Assembly: GCF_029714205.1 (NCBI RefSeq)
Contig: NZ_CP121648.1
Location: forward strand, 6,983,501-7,047,500
Source: Methylobacterium sp. CB376
GTDB lineage: Bacteria > Pseudomonadota > Alphaproteobacteria > Rhizobiales > Beijerinckiaceae
Direction: 5' to 3'
Length of the DNA stretch: 64,000 nt
Part shown: in pieces, positions 35,223 through 43,864 of the stretch
How positions within the stretch are numbered: position 1 is the stretch's first letter
How the letters are laid out: each line of letters opens with the position of its first letter
Notes under the pieces: generated by a model
Told to the model about the DNA's origin: nothing
Databases searched by the model: none
The model's input: the letters and a program-made list of their open reading frames with translations, nothing else
Position numbers and translations under genes: made by a program

Positions 35223-36863
35223 ATGATAGAAGTCACAAACCTCGTGCCCACCTTCTGGGGCTTCGTCGAGAAGCAGGCCCATGAGCGTGGGCGGTCAATT
35301 TCCGCCTTCAGCCAATCCGTAGCTCAGTCCATCCTCGATGCCGGTCTCGCTGCCTGCGATGACCGAGACCATCAGCGGGAGCAATACCGGGTAGTCTCCG
35401 CCCCTACGGGCTCTGGGAAGTCGTCCTATGCCTGGGCGTTCGTTGCGGCTCTCATTGAGGCCGTACCTGGCTCCTCAGCAGTGTTCCTGTGCGAGACCAT
35501 CCATCAGTGCGAGGACACGTACAACGAGCTGCTAAAGCTGGTGAGCAGCGATGATTTGGCCATCTGGACCAGTGCCCACGATTTGGCCAAGCCCCTGGAC
35601 ACCATCGAACGAACGCATCAATTCACCCCTGCGGCTCGGTTCCGAACAACCGACCTCTCTGACCGCCGGGTCATCGTTGTCACTCACGCCTTCTACAAGG
35701 GGCCTCGTGGCTCCCTGGCCCGGAGGTACCAGGCCGAGGAAAGGACGCTCACCATCATCGACGAGAAGCCGACCGAGGTCGCCATCTTTGACATCGACGT
35801 TGGGGATGTCGTGAAGGTCCGGGATTGGGCACAGGCGACGACCAGCATCCCGGCAGCGGTCCAGGCTTGCTCGGCTTTGCAAGAATTCCTCGATGGTGTG
35901 TGGTCACAGGATCGGCCTGGGCCGAGGACCTACCGTCCGCTCCATCTGTCGGACCTCGCATGGTTCGCGTCACTTGAAGCCGACCGCCTTCGCGAGGAGC
36001 ACGGGGGTCGTGAGGCACCCGACCTGCGGGTGGCGAGTGTTATCGGCTTCGCTCAGGCACTCGCGAACGGCTACGCCTTCATGAGCCGCTATGATGGGGC
36101 CAGCCAGGGTGGCCGCTTCGTCGGCTACAAGCCCGACATGCCTGTTCGCCCCGGAACGGTGCTGCTGGACGCCACTAGCGACATCGACGGAGTGGCACAG
36201 CTCGTTCCCACTCAGCGCGTGATGATGCCGTCCCCGCGTCTGTCGTTCGAGAACCTGACCGTCTCGCACCTCGTGCCACCAGTTGACGTCATCGGTCCTC
36301 GCGAGCGGGTCTCGCAGATTGTGAAGACGTGCCAGCGAGCAGAGCCGTATGCCCGATGGATTATGGGAACCATCCGTGAGCACACGGAGCCTGGAGAGAA
36401 GGTGCTGGTGGTCGCCCACAAGGCGATGCTGGACCATGCTTACCTTCCGAACGGGAAGACGAGCTTCAATGAGGACGCCTACGAGCTGGATGGCCGAAAG
36501 GTCGCCTTCATCAACTGGGGCACGGGGATAGGGTCGAACCGCTGGAAGGATGCCACAAGCGTGTTCCTGTTTGGGGAGTTCCATCTGCCCAAGCGGGCCA
36601 CCGTAGGAGCAGCTCTCGGTCTCCTGAACGTCCCGGCAGGTAGTTGCTCTCGGTTATCGAGGATGGAGAACCCCAACAGCAGGGATGCAGTGTTCCTAAC
36701 CCTTCAACAGGGCCACCTGCTCCGCTGGGAGAAGCAACTCGCAATGCGGGGTAACGCCCGGAACATCACGAGCCAAGGGGTCTGCGGTCTGCAGAAGCTG
36801 TTCGTAACCTCAGAGTTCTCCCGCTTCCTCCTGCACAAGGACTGTACCGCCCGCAGTTTGTGA
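35223..36863 (+). pseudogene. Helicase-like P-loop protein, 5' part, split by an insertion sequence
   Basis: The 546 codons before the IS encode a superfamily-2-like NTPase. Walker A is APTGSGKSS (residues 60-68) and Walker B is LTIIDEKP (D180-E181). Later motifs such as GTVLLDATSDIDG and KVLVVAHKAML, then FINWGTGIGSNRWKDATSVFLFGEF, resemble motifs IV-VI of phage DEAD/DEAH-type proteins. The frame ends in the first codon of the IS terminal repeat (TGA at 36861). If the IS (36861-38169) is removed, reading continues in frame into 38170-38505, giving about 658 residues. The protein as present lacks its C-terminal domain. Confidence 0.8.
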
Positions 36864-36879
36864 GACACCGATTTCCAGC

Positions 36880-37770
36880 CTACGCGGCCAGAGCCGCGGG
36901 TGAAAGCTGTGCGGCACGAATGGCTGCCGGTGGGCGGAACCCGTGCCGCTCGATCAGCCACGTCTCGTTGTAGATCTCGCGGAACGCCAGCAGGGCGCGG
37001 CGGAGGTCTTCGACCGTGTCGAAACTGTCCACCCACAGCAGGTTCTCCTTGAGCGTGCGGATGAAACGCTCGGCGCAGCCGTTGCCCTCCGGCGCCCGCA
37101 CGAAGGCGGGCGAACTCGCGATGCCCAGGAACGCCAGTTCCGCCTGGAAGGCGTCGGACATGTACTGGCTGCCATGGTCGTGCCGGACACTCAGGCCGGA
37201 AGCACTCTTGGCCGCGAAGCTGCCGAAGCGCTGCCGCACACCCTGGCGGATCGGCTCCAGCGCCTCGAAGCGCGTGGCCCGCCGCGCCGCATGAACGCCC
37301 ACGCACTCGGCCGAGCAGTGGTCGACGGCCACGAACACCGCGACTTGGCCCTCGCCGGTCCAGGTGGTGGTCAGGTCGGTGCCCCACATCGTGTCCACTG
37401 CCTCCGGGATGATGGTGCCGTCGTGCGTGCGTGGGCCGCGCGGCGCGCCGACGCGCGAGGGGGCGAGCAGATCATGGTCGCGCATCAGGCGCAGCACGCG
37501 GCGCTTGGAGGTGCGCACGCCCTTGTGGCGCAGGCGCGCCCAGACCTTGCGGTGACCCTCGCCGTGAAAGGGGCTGCCGGTGAGGGTGGCGCGGATCTCG
37601 TCGAGCAGCGCCGCATCCGGCATCGGCCCAACCGGGCCGGGACGCCGCGCCGGCTCCGGCCGCGCGGGTGAGAGATGCCGGTGGACGGTGGCGCGCGACA
37701 GGCCCCAGATCCGGCAGACGCGGGCCAGCCCGTAAGCTTTGCCACTGACGGGGGAGAGGACCTGGCTCAT
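36880..37770 (-). CDS. IS3-family transposase OrfB (integrase core)
   Basis: A 296-residue DDE transposase. After an N-terminal helix-turn-helix-like region and HTH_21 segment (EIRATLTGSPFHGEGHRKVWARLRHKG, read in two parts) comes the rve core. The acidic residues are in MWGTDLTTTW, RHDHGSQYMSD and EGNGCAERFIRTLKE. Its ATG overlaps the orfA stop by four bases (ATGA) in the -1 frame, so OrfB is made by coupling or frameshifting. It looks intact. Confidence 0.92.
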   Translation of the reverse strand: MSQVLSPVSGKAYGLARVCRIWGLSRATVHRHLSPARPEPARRPGPVGPMPDAALLDEIRATLTGSPFHGEGHRKVWARLRHKGVRTSKRRVLRLMRDHDLLAPSRVGAPRGPRTHDGTIIPEAVDTMWGTDLTTTWTGEGQVAVFVAVDHCSAECVGVHAARRATRFEALEPIRQGVRQRFGSFAAKSASGLSVRHDHGSQYMSDAFQAELAFLGIASSPAFVRAPEGNGCAERFIRTLKENLLWVDSFDTVEDLRRALLAFREIYNETWLIERHGFRPPAAIRAAQLSPAALAA

Positions 37771-38123
37771 GGCCGCGACCTCCTGCGGGCCAAAGGGCCG
37801 GGGCCGCGCGCCTCCAGAGCCGTGATCTTGGCCTCCAGCAACTCGCGCTCCAGCAACATCTCGCCGAGCCTGGCCTTCAGCCGCCCGCTCTCCAGCGCTT
37901 CCGCATCGGTGGGCCGGGTGGACAGGCTCGCCTCACCCGCTGCCAGGAAGGCGTCGCGCCAGCCCGACAGGGTCGCGGCGGTCACGCCCAGGCTGCGCGA
38001 GATAGTCTCCAGGTCCTCACCGCGCAGCAGTCGCAGTACGGCATCCCGCTTGCGCTGCCGGGACATCCTCCCGCCCCGGCCGGGACCGACCGCATCGGCA
38101 CCCGCCCTCGTGTATGTGGTCAT
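37767..38123 (-). CDS. IS3-family transposase OrfA
   Basis: A 118-residue protein with a helix-turn-helix (KRDAVLRLLRGEDLETISRSLGVTAATLSGWRDAFL) and a C-terminal leucine-zipper-like helix (LKARLGEMLLERELLEAKI). It binds the IS ends and dimerises with OrfB. ATG 38123 chosen; a GTG at 38132 is also possible. Confidence 0.88.
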   Translation of the reverse strand: MTTYTRAGADAVGPGRGGRMSRQRKRDAVLRLLRGEDLETISRSLGVTAATLSGWRDAFLAAGEASLSTRPTDAEALESGRLKARLGEMLLERELLEAKITALEARGPGPLARRRSRP

Positions 38124-38169
38124 CGTCCTCACCCCTGTCGCGGAGACCGTCCGCTAACGGGGTGTCTCA

Positions 38170-38505
38170 AGCAACCGTGGGGCGGAGGAGGACCATCTCT
38201 TCCCAGGGGCCAACTTCACGAGGAGCGAGGCTGTTAGGAAAGCCGAGTTGGCAAAGGGCGGTGCGAAGGCTGTAGCGGCGCTCCTGGCCACCACTGACCA
38301 GAACTGCATCACCAGTCTGGACGTGCAGGAGGAGACGGGGGTTAGTCTCCAGAGGCACACCGACCGCATCATAGGTCACAAACTGGTCCAGGCGGTCATG
38401 GCACAGGGAGGGTGGACCTTCGTTCGCGGTCGTGGACGAGGAAACCCGAGCAAGTTCCTCCGTGTAACTATGAACCAGCAGGCGGACCTCAGTCTGGCTG
38501 CATAG
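38170..38505 (+). pseudogene. Helicase-like protein, 3' part displaced by the IS
   Basis: Codons 38170-38505 are in frame with 35223-36860 once the IS is removed. They encode SNRGAEEDHLFPGANFTRSE and then a winged-helix-like segment (AKAVAALLATTDQNCITSLDVQEETGVSLQ, then IIGHKLVQAVMAQGGWTFVRGRG). This may be the natural C-terminal DNA-binding domain. An ATG at 38248-like internal start could yield an 85-residue stand-alone product, but that is unproven. Confidence 0.6.
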
Positions 38506-38768
38506 GGGGCACCCAGAGCCGCACGCTCAACTTGAGACGCCGCGCCCTATTAAGGAGGATAAGGACCCTTTGGGCGCGGTAGTAGACTACACCTGGTCGC
38601 CTCCAGGCACGCTGAGGTGCGCTGGACGTGGACGAATGGACATGCGGCGGATAAACTGAACGAGTGCGTGGACGAAGTCGCTAGCGGGAGGCGCTCCGGT
38701 GGCAATCACGTAACAATACTGTCTCTTAATGGCTCTCTTCGCCAGCAGGCGAGGGCGTCAAAGGGCAT
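38506..38768. other. Short non-coding region
   Basis: Nothing convincing. A TTAAGGAGGATAAGG tract near 38551 looks like a ribosome site but no long frame follows it. Confidence 0.3.
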
Positions 38769-39770
38769 CTAGAACTCCAGCCCGAGCTTAACCCGCATAT
38801 TGTGACGCTCGAACTGACTGAGGCCGAACGCACGGTTGGCCAGAGAAGGGTCGGTGTCCCGCCCCCAAACCTGCCCTGCGTAGGCCACCGTGACCCAGGC
38901 GTGCTCCGTGAAGCGGTGGTGGAGAGCGGGACCGATGAACAGCGCCTCGCTCTCAAGTCGGTTCAGGAATGTACCTTCGTAGCCCCGGAGATAGCGAACT
39001 TCAGGGCCAAGGAACGTCTTCTCCGCAATGCGCGCAACGACAGCATTTGACCACAGGAAGGTGGACGAACGATAACCAGCTTTAGACCCTCTCTCTCGTC
39101 CGGCTGTGGGCTCGAAACTGATATTGGTAGCGTACCAGACCTTGTCTTTGACGACCTGCATATCCACCTGGAGCAGGGTCTCGACGTCAACGATGTCTGC
39201 GCCTCGGCCCTCGATTGGTAGAACTCGCGTAAAGCGTGGACGCACCTCAAAGGCGGCGTTGAGGGGCTGCTTGTCGTCTGCTTTTAGGAACTGGTACTTA
39301 ACATCAACTGCTAAGCCGTCGAAGTTGCCAAAAGATTTATTGTCTACATCAATAATGTTCCGGGCGTGATGGAATGTGCCGAAAGTAGAAAACTCGATGC
39401 TTAACTGATCGATAGGGTTGAACTGGTATCCGATCCGGGTATCGAACACGCGATAGGTGGAAAACCCCGGTCCATCGCGGCGCTTGCTGAACCGGCCGAT
39501 GGTATCAACAATAACCTCTTGGTGACCCTTCTCACTCGCATCTGCCCCTTCCGTAAACCCGAAGAGATGCTCGGTATCAACGTCGTCCTTCTTGTCCTTC
39601 CTCGACTGCTGATCATCGCCACTTGCACCCTCTTTGGGGCGGCTCTGGTTCGGCTCGTGTTTGGCTTCCGGTGCAGCTTGGATGTTCTGGGCAGAGAGTC
39701 CGAGTGAGGCTAAGAGCACGCTCGCACGCCAAGACGACAGAATGCGTGCGCGTCTCTCGTGAATGGTCAT
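38769..39770 (-). CDS. Outer-membrane beta-barrel-like protein
   Basis: A 333-residue exported protein. The signal sequence (RRARILSSWRASVLLASLGL, then SAQNIQAAPEA) is followed by a Lys/Asp-rich linker and alternating hydrophobic/polar strands rich in Tyr, Phe and Arg, ending in the aromatic RVKLGLEF typical of barrel proteins. Segments such as YRVFDTRIGYQFNPIDQLSIEF and RFTEHAWVTVAYAGQVW suggest a transporter-like or structural barrel. ATG 39770 begins the signal; no strong ribosome site is visible. It occurs alone in the element. Confidence 0.68.
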   Translation of the reverse strand: MTIHERRARILSSWRASVLLASLGLSAQNIQAAPEAKHEPNQSRPKEGASGDDQQSRKDKKDDVDTEHLFGFTEGADASEKGHQEVIVDTIGRFSKRRDGPGFSTYRVFDTRIGYQFNPIDQLSIEFSTFGTFHHARNIIDVDNKSFGNFDGLAVDVKYQFLKADDKQPLNAAFEVRPRFTRVLPIEGRGADIVDVETLLQVDMQVVKDKVWYATNISFEPTAGRERGSKAGYRSSTFLWSNAVVARIAEKTFLGPEVRYLRGYEGTFLNRLESEALFIGPALHHRFTEHAWVTVAYAGQVWGRDTDPSLANRAFGLSQFERHNMRVKLGLEF

Positions 39771-39966
39771 GATGCGGTGGGGTCCGACGAGCTGAAGCCT
39801 AGCTTTCCTGGTTTGACATGCTGAGGTGGAATGTGCCTGTGACCGCGAGGCCACATCCAGGGACAGCGTCGCGAGCTGCCATGTGGTCGGTCAGCCGGCC
39901 CCCTTAGGCGATTAAGGTCGGAGTGCCGTCAGCCTATACAGACGAGGCCCAAAGCCTTCGGACCGG

Positions 39967-40098
39967 CTACGCTTGAGCCCTCTTCCGCGCCACGGCGGCG
40001 AGCGCCCGGAAGGGGAATGCTACAGCGGCGATCATGGCGCTGACGATCAGGACGATGAGGAACGGCAGGAACGCCAGCCCGAAACCAACAAGACGCAT
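39967..40098 (-). CDS. 43-residue membrane miniprotein
   Basis: ATG at 40098 preceded by an excellent AGGAGG site at 6-7 bases. The product begins MRLVGFGLAFLPFLIVLIVS and continues AMIAAVAFPF, one or two membrane-spanning helices, then a basic tail ending ARKRAQA. It is too short for length-based gene finders. Unknown family; single-span miniproteins of this kind often modulate membrane enzymes. Confidence 0.55.
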   Translation of the reverse strand: MRLVGFGLAFLPFLIVLIVSAMIAAVAFPFRALAAVARKRAQA

Positions 40099-40278
40099 GC
40101 CTGTCCTCCTACACGCCGCGCTCGCTGCCCATCGCGGCCACGCGAACGCTCATCCGGCTCACCCTAACGAGGTGTGGCGCGAGGGGATAGTAGGGGCGCG
40201 TCGGCCAGCGAAGTAGGCACAGCTCACGCCACGGTTACGCTGCCGGCGAAACTTGACGTGCGGCCCGTGAGATTTCCG

Positions 40279-40602
40279 TCACAAAGTGTTGCAGTGGTCT
40301 GGCGCAAATCTGAGGTGAGAGGTCAGAAACTCTCTCATCTCTCTAGAAAGGGGCTCTGAGAACCTGACGCCTATCGTCGTCTCTTCTTGCCATCGCACCT
40401 CGACCCGGTGAGTCTCGCCTCCTGGCCCTAGAACCAAGCTGAAGCACGCTGGAACAACCACACTGTCAGCGAATGATAAGCAGGCGCCCTCGTCCGACAG
40501 GTTGAGCAAGAAGCATATCACCTGCCCCTCCGCATCGTCATTAAGGCCAGCTTGGCCAGTGAGGCACACACGAATGCGTGGTGGTCTTGGTATTGAGCGC
40601 AT
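40279..40602 (-). CDS. PilZ-domain protein
   Basis: A 107-residue protein. PPRIRVCLTGQAGLN, VICFLLNLSDEGACLSFADS, VPACFSLVLGPGGETHRVEV and RWQEETTIGVRFSEPL follow the PilZ fold order, with the [D/N]-x-S-x-x-G motif as NLSDEGA. The upstream RxxxR element is not convincing (RPPRIR), so c-di-GMP binding is uncertain. It may be a regulatory protein of the element or a chromosomal remnant. Start at ATG 40602. Confidence 0.72.
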   Translation of the reverse strand: MRSIPRPPRIRVCLTGQAGLNDDAEGQVICFLLNLSDEGACLSFADSVVVPACFSLVLGPGGETHRVEVRWQEETTIGVRFSEPLSREMREFLTSHLRFAPDHCNTL

Positions 40603-40755
40603 GAGGTGATGTCCGGCGGCACTCTCAATCCATCACGGCTAGCTTAGAGCACCTATCTTAACCAACTCAACGCAAGAGATTTCAAGCACTTAGTGAACTG
40701 CACCCCGTTTTGACCGGACAGGCGGCATAGCCCAGGAAGGCATAGGCGCAGGCCT

Positions 40756-41175
40756 ATGGATAAGGCTATGGCATCTGATCCGATCGCCCCGCCTCCGCAC
40801 GGCGAGATCCTGACCGGTGTGCAGCGCCGCCGGCGGTGGTCCACGGCCGAGAAGATCCGCCTCGTCGAGGAGAGCCAGCAGCCCGGCTCGTCCGTGTCCT
40901 TCGTGGCGCGGCGCTACGGGCTGTCGCCCAGCCTGCTGTTCCGGTGGAAGCGGCGCTTGCTGGAAGGCGGGCATGCGGCTGTTCAGGCCGATGAGGAGGT
41001 CGTCGGCACCAGCCGGGTGCGCGAGCTGGAGCGGCGCGTGCGGGACTTGGAACGCCTGCTCGGGCGCAAGACCATGGAGGTCGAGATCCTCAAGGAGGCG
41101 CTCGACCTCGCACGCACAAAAAAACCGACCTTGCCGCTCGTCTCCTGGGGCGGGCCGGTGGGCGGTTCCCGATGA
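40756..41175 (+). CDS. IS3-family (IS2-like) transposase OrfA
   Basis: A 139-residue protein with a helix-turn-helix (RRWSTAEKIRLVEESQQPGS, then FVARRYGLSPSLLFRWKRRL) and a leucine-rich coiled coil (VRELERRVRDLERLLGRKTM). Near its end an A7 run (41118-41124) is a probable -1 slippery site: the -1 frame is open from there into OrfB, which would give a fused OrfAB transposase. Confidence 0.9.
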   Translation: MDKAMASDPIAPPPHGEILTGVQRRRRWSTAEKIRLVEESQQPGSSVSFVARRYGLSPSLLFRWKRRLLEGGHAAVQADEEVVGTSRVRELERRVRDLERLLGRKTMEVEILKEALDLARTKKPTLPLVSWGGPVGGSR

Positions 41176-41993
41176 AGGCGGTCGCCGACACGCTGGGCGT
41201 GGCTCGCTCCCATCTCGCCGAGCGCCTCACCCGCCCCGTCCGGCCGCGTGGTCCCTCCCGCAGGCCCCAGGACGCCGTGTTGCTGCCCACCATCCGCGAG
41301 ATCGTCGCGGCCCGTCCCAGCTACGGCTACCGGCGTATCACCGCGCTGCTGAACAGGGTGCTGCGCTCGCAAGGCGCGTCGGTCGTCAACGCCAAGCGGG
41401 TGCTGCGCATCCTCCAGGTGAACGGGCTGACGCTGGCGCCCTATACCGCTCGCCGCACCGGCCGGACCCATGACGGTGTCGTGGTCGCGCTGCGCTCGAA
41501 CGTGCGCTGGTGCTCGGACCATCTCGACCTGCGCTGCCGGGACGGAGCGGTGGTCCGGGTGCTGTTTGCCATCGACGCCTGCGACCGTGAGATCATGGCT
41601 TGGTCGGCGACCACGGCCGGCGTCTCCGGCGAGATGGTCAGCAACCTGATGATCGCCTGCGTCGAGCACCGCTTCGGCGCGACGAAGGCCCCGCACCCGA
41701 TCGAGTGGCTGTCCGACAACGGCTCGGCTTACATCGCCCGCCAGACGAGCGAGACGGCCACCGCGCTCGGGCTGCGGCTGCTGTTCACACCGGTGCGCTC
41801 CCCGCAGAGCAACGGCATTGCCGAAGCCTTCGTGAAAACGCTCAAGCGTGACTACGCACGCCTTGCGATGCTGCCCGACGCCGAGACCGTGATGCGGCTT
41901 CTGCCGAGTTGGTTCGAGGACTACAACACCGTCCACCCGCACTCCGGTTTGCGTATGCTCTCGCCTCGCGAGTTCATCAGCCAGAGTGCCTAA
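41172..41993 (+). CDS. IS3-family (IS2-like) transposase OrfB
   Basis: A 273-residue integrase-core protein. ARPSYGYRRITALLNR is the HTH_21 part; the DDE residues are in WCSDHLDLRC, EWLSDNGSAYIA and SNGIAEAFVKTLKRDY. It overlaps the end of orfA by four bases and lies in the -1 frame relative to it. Probably produced as OrfAB by frameshifting at the A7 run. Confidence 0.92.
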   Translation: MKAVADTLGVARSHLAERLTRPVRPRGPSRRPQDAVLLPTIREIVAARPSYGYRRITALLNRVLRSQGASVVNAKRVLRILQVNGLTLAPYTARRTGRTHDGVVVALRSNVRWCSDHLDLRCRDGAVVRVLFAIDACDREIMAWSATTAGVSGEMVSNLMIACVEHRFGATKAPHPIEWLSDNGSAYIARQTSETATALGLRLLFTPVRSPQSNGIAEAFVKTLKRDYARLAMLPDAETVMRLLPSWFEDYNTVHPHSGLRMLSPREFISQSA

Positions 41994-42277
41994 ACCTACC
42001 CCGCTACCTGTCCGGTCAAACTGGGTGCACTCCACTTAGCGGGCTCGAATGGAGGTTGTGCTAGGGACTCTTAATGGGCACCCTTGCTGGGTGGTCTCTC
42101 GGCCTCAAGAGCCCCGGAGGGCCACGGCGACTCCCGCGTTCACCCAAACGCTGATGCGGCCTAATCTACCAGGGTGCGGGAGCGAGGTCATAGGAGAACT
42201 TACTAAGCGGCGAGGTGGGCGTCACCGGTCAGACTCTCAAGTCCAGAGAAAAATTTGCCTCGCCCATACCTTACGGG

Positions 42278-43120
42278 CTAGTCATCTGCAAATTTTTGCT
42301 CAAACTCCTCAGCTGTTATCTGAAACTCCCGAAACAGTCGCGAGCCTTTGGAGCGCAACGCCGTTGAAGGGTTAGAGGTAAGATGGATCGATTTCATACG
42401 CCCGCCATCGGTCGTTATTGTGAGACTTTCAACTTCTTCATATGGAACGCAAAAAATAATATAAGGACTCTCTTTGTCTTTGTACTGATTAGACCACCTG
42501 TCATCAGCATCGCCTATGAGTATTATATAGTCGTAAAACTTCTTGCCGGCTGTGCCAAAGGGCCTCGGCCATGCCCAACGCTTCGACGGATTTTTTTTCG
42601 ACCTATCGGCTATTCCCAAGCTGGAGTACTTGCACTCGAACACATAGCCGGAAGCAGAGACGACATCAAAGCCTGATGTATGCGATGTTAACTGTCCTTC
42701 AACAAGCTCACTAACTAAACGCTCACCTTTGAGGCCAAGAAGCAAGTTTTTCTTGCCTGCTAGAAAACCTAATTTTGCTTCTAAAGCTGAAACTCGCTCT
42801 AATAAAGCCTTATTTTCTTTTCTTAAAGCAATATTTTGATCTCTGAGAAGTTTTACGACGTCGTGAGAAGTGCGTAAAAGTTGCTTATTTTCTATGATAC
42901 TCATACTAGAACCGCCTATAGCTCTTCTCGAACATTCTTGAAAACTGTCCTGAAGTTTGCCTAGTCCCACAGTGGCAGGGACCACCTTGAAATCATAAAC
43001 CTCCTCTGTGCGCTTACGGAATGTATAACAGGCAGAGCCACAGCGTCCACAAAAAGACTTTCCTATTGCATTATGAATAGGATGGCATCGGGTAGTCCAG
43101 TGTGAAAAATACTTAAGCAA
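42278..43120 (-). CDS. Coiled-coil protein with PD-(D/E)XK nuclease-like domain
   Basis: A 280-residue protein. The first 35 residues have a Cys/His cluster (HWTTRCHPIHNAIGKSFCGR, then CGSAC) that could bind zinc. Residues about 84-120 form a coiled coil (VKLLRDQNIALRKENKALLE, RVSALEAKLG). Then comes a candidate restriction-endonuclease fold: E133 in KGERLVSEL, D152 in GFDVV, and E162-x-K164 in YVFECKYS, in the correct order and spacing. Strands such as YDYIILIG and YIIFCVPYEEV follow. The start is uncertain: TTG 43120 (with the Cys cluster) or ATG 42904 (after AGGCGG). DNA is AT-rich. A nuclease with a role in defence or element maintenance is plausible but inferred. Confidence 0.6.
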   Translation of the reverse strand: MLKYFSHWTTRCHPIHNAIGKSFCGRCGSACYTFRKRTEEVYDFKVVPATVGLGKLQDSFQECSRRAIGGSSMSIIENKQLLRTSHDVVKLLRDQNIALRKENKALLERVSALEAKLGFLAGKKNLLLGLKGERLVSELVEGQLTSHTSGFDVVSASGYVFECKYSSLGIADRSKKNPSKRWAWPRPFGTAGKKFYDYIILIGDADDRWSNQYKDKESPYIIFCVPYEEVESLTITTDGGRMKSIHLTSNPSTALRSKGSRLFREFQITAEEFEQKFADD

Positions 43121-43426
43121 TTATTGGATTTTTTCCAATTTCTCAGCAAGCGCCTCGAACCTAAGGTGCGTGTACCGCATCAGCACCCGGGTATCGCGGT
43201 GCCCGCTTATCCGGCTCACCGCCTCGTACCTGAGGTCGTGATATCGAAAGCCGGGGTGGGGAGTCCGAGCCATAATCCGCCGCCGAGCCATCTTTGCGGC
43301 CTGCTCGGCGGTTGGGAAGACATGCTCCTCACCAGAGACCCCGCCCGGCATCCGCTCGCAGAGTAAACTCATAGCCCGGCTAGTAAGGGGATGGGTGGAG
43401 CGATGGCTGCCGCGTTGAAGGGTCAA
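43121..43426 (-). pseudogene. C-terminal remnant of a tyrosine recombinase
   Basis: RYHDLRYEAVSRISGHRDTR, then VLMRYTHLRFEALAEKL, holds the recombinase box II (H-x-L-R; second Arg), HRDTR and the Tyr nucleophile region (MRYTHL). Compared with intact integrases the segment between EAVSR and ISGHRD is about 20 residues too short, indicating an internal deletion, and the N-terminal two thirds are missing. It is the scar of another integrated element. Confidence 0.65.
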
Positions 43427-43431
43427 GCTAA

Positions 43432-43864
43432 CCCGCTAAGGACCAAATATTATCAATCGAAAAAGCGGTATCTAAACCGAAAAAGCAGGAATTCAAATTA
43501 ATTATCTACCCTGATGGTACGCAGGTCATCGGGGTCTACGTCAACAACGCTCAGAAACACACTTGGCTACATAAGGATGACTACGAGCGTATCATTGCTC
43601 AAGTCGGTATGCGTGCCTGGACGATGCTGCACAACGGTCAAAGCAGAGAGTACGTATGTGTTCAGATTTCAGCGTCTAAGAAGCATTGCCTTTACATCAC
43701 TCGCCTAATCGTTGGTGATATTCAGGGAATGTCTGTCCGTTTCAAGGACGGCAACATTCTCAATCTTCGCAGCTCGAGCCTCTACCACGATGCTGGACGG
43801 GGTGGAGAGCCACTGAGAAAGCGGCTTAAGCTCAACGTTACCGGCTTTCCAACGGGCTCGGCTT
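43432..43864 (+). pseudogene. Truncated HNH/AP2-like phage gene remnant
   Basis: An open frame without a usable start encodes FKLIIYPDGTQVIGVYVNNA, HKDDYERIIAQVGMRAWTML, then LYITRLIVGDIQGMSVRFKDGNILNLRSSSL. The last part resembles the H-x-x-I-x-G...DGNxLNxRxxNL signature of phage HNH homing endonucleases but lacks the His residues. It runs on into the 3' end of the convergent exporter gene, so both ends appear truncated. Confidence 0.4.

Larger units (their letters stand above)
36861..38169. mobile_element. IS3-family insertion sequence in the helicase gene
   Basis: The ends are TGAGACACC (36861-36869) and GGTGTCTCA (38161-38169); with a few further matches these form short terminal inverted repeats. 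Length 1309 bases. It carries overlapping orfA and orfB on the minus strand. No target-site duplication is visible: the left flank ends AGTTTG and the right flank begins AGCAAC. Confidence 0.85.
40694..42034. mobile_element. IS2-like IS3-family insertion sequence with 5-bp target duplication
   Basis: Terminal inverted repeats of about 28 bases: left begins TGAACTGCACCCCG and right (complement) TGGAGTGCACCCAG; both continue TTTGACCGGACAGG. The element is 1341 bases and is flanked by CTTAG on both sides (40689-40693 and 42035-42039). It encodes orfA and orfB joined by a frameshift site. It looks recent and intact. Confidence 0.92.
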
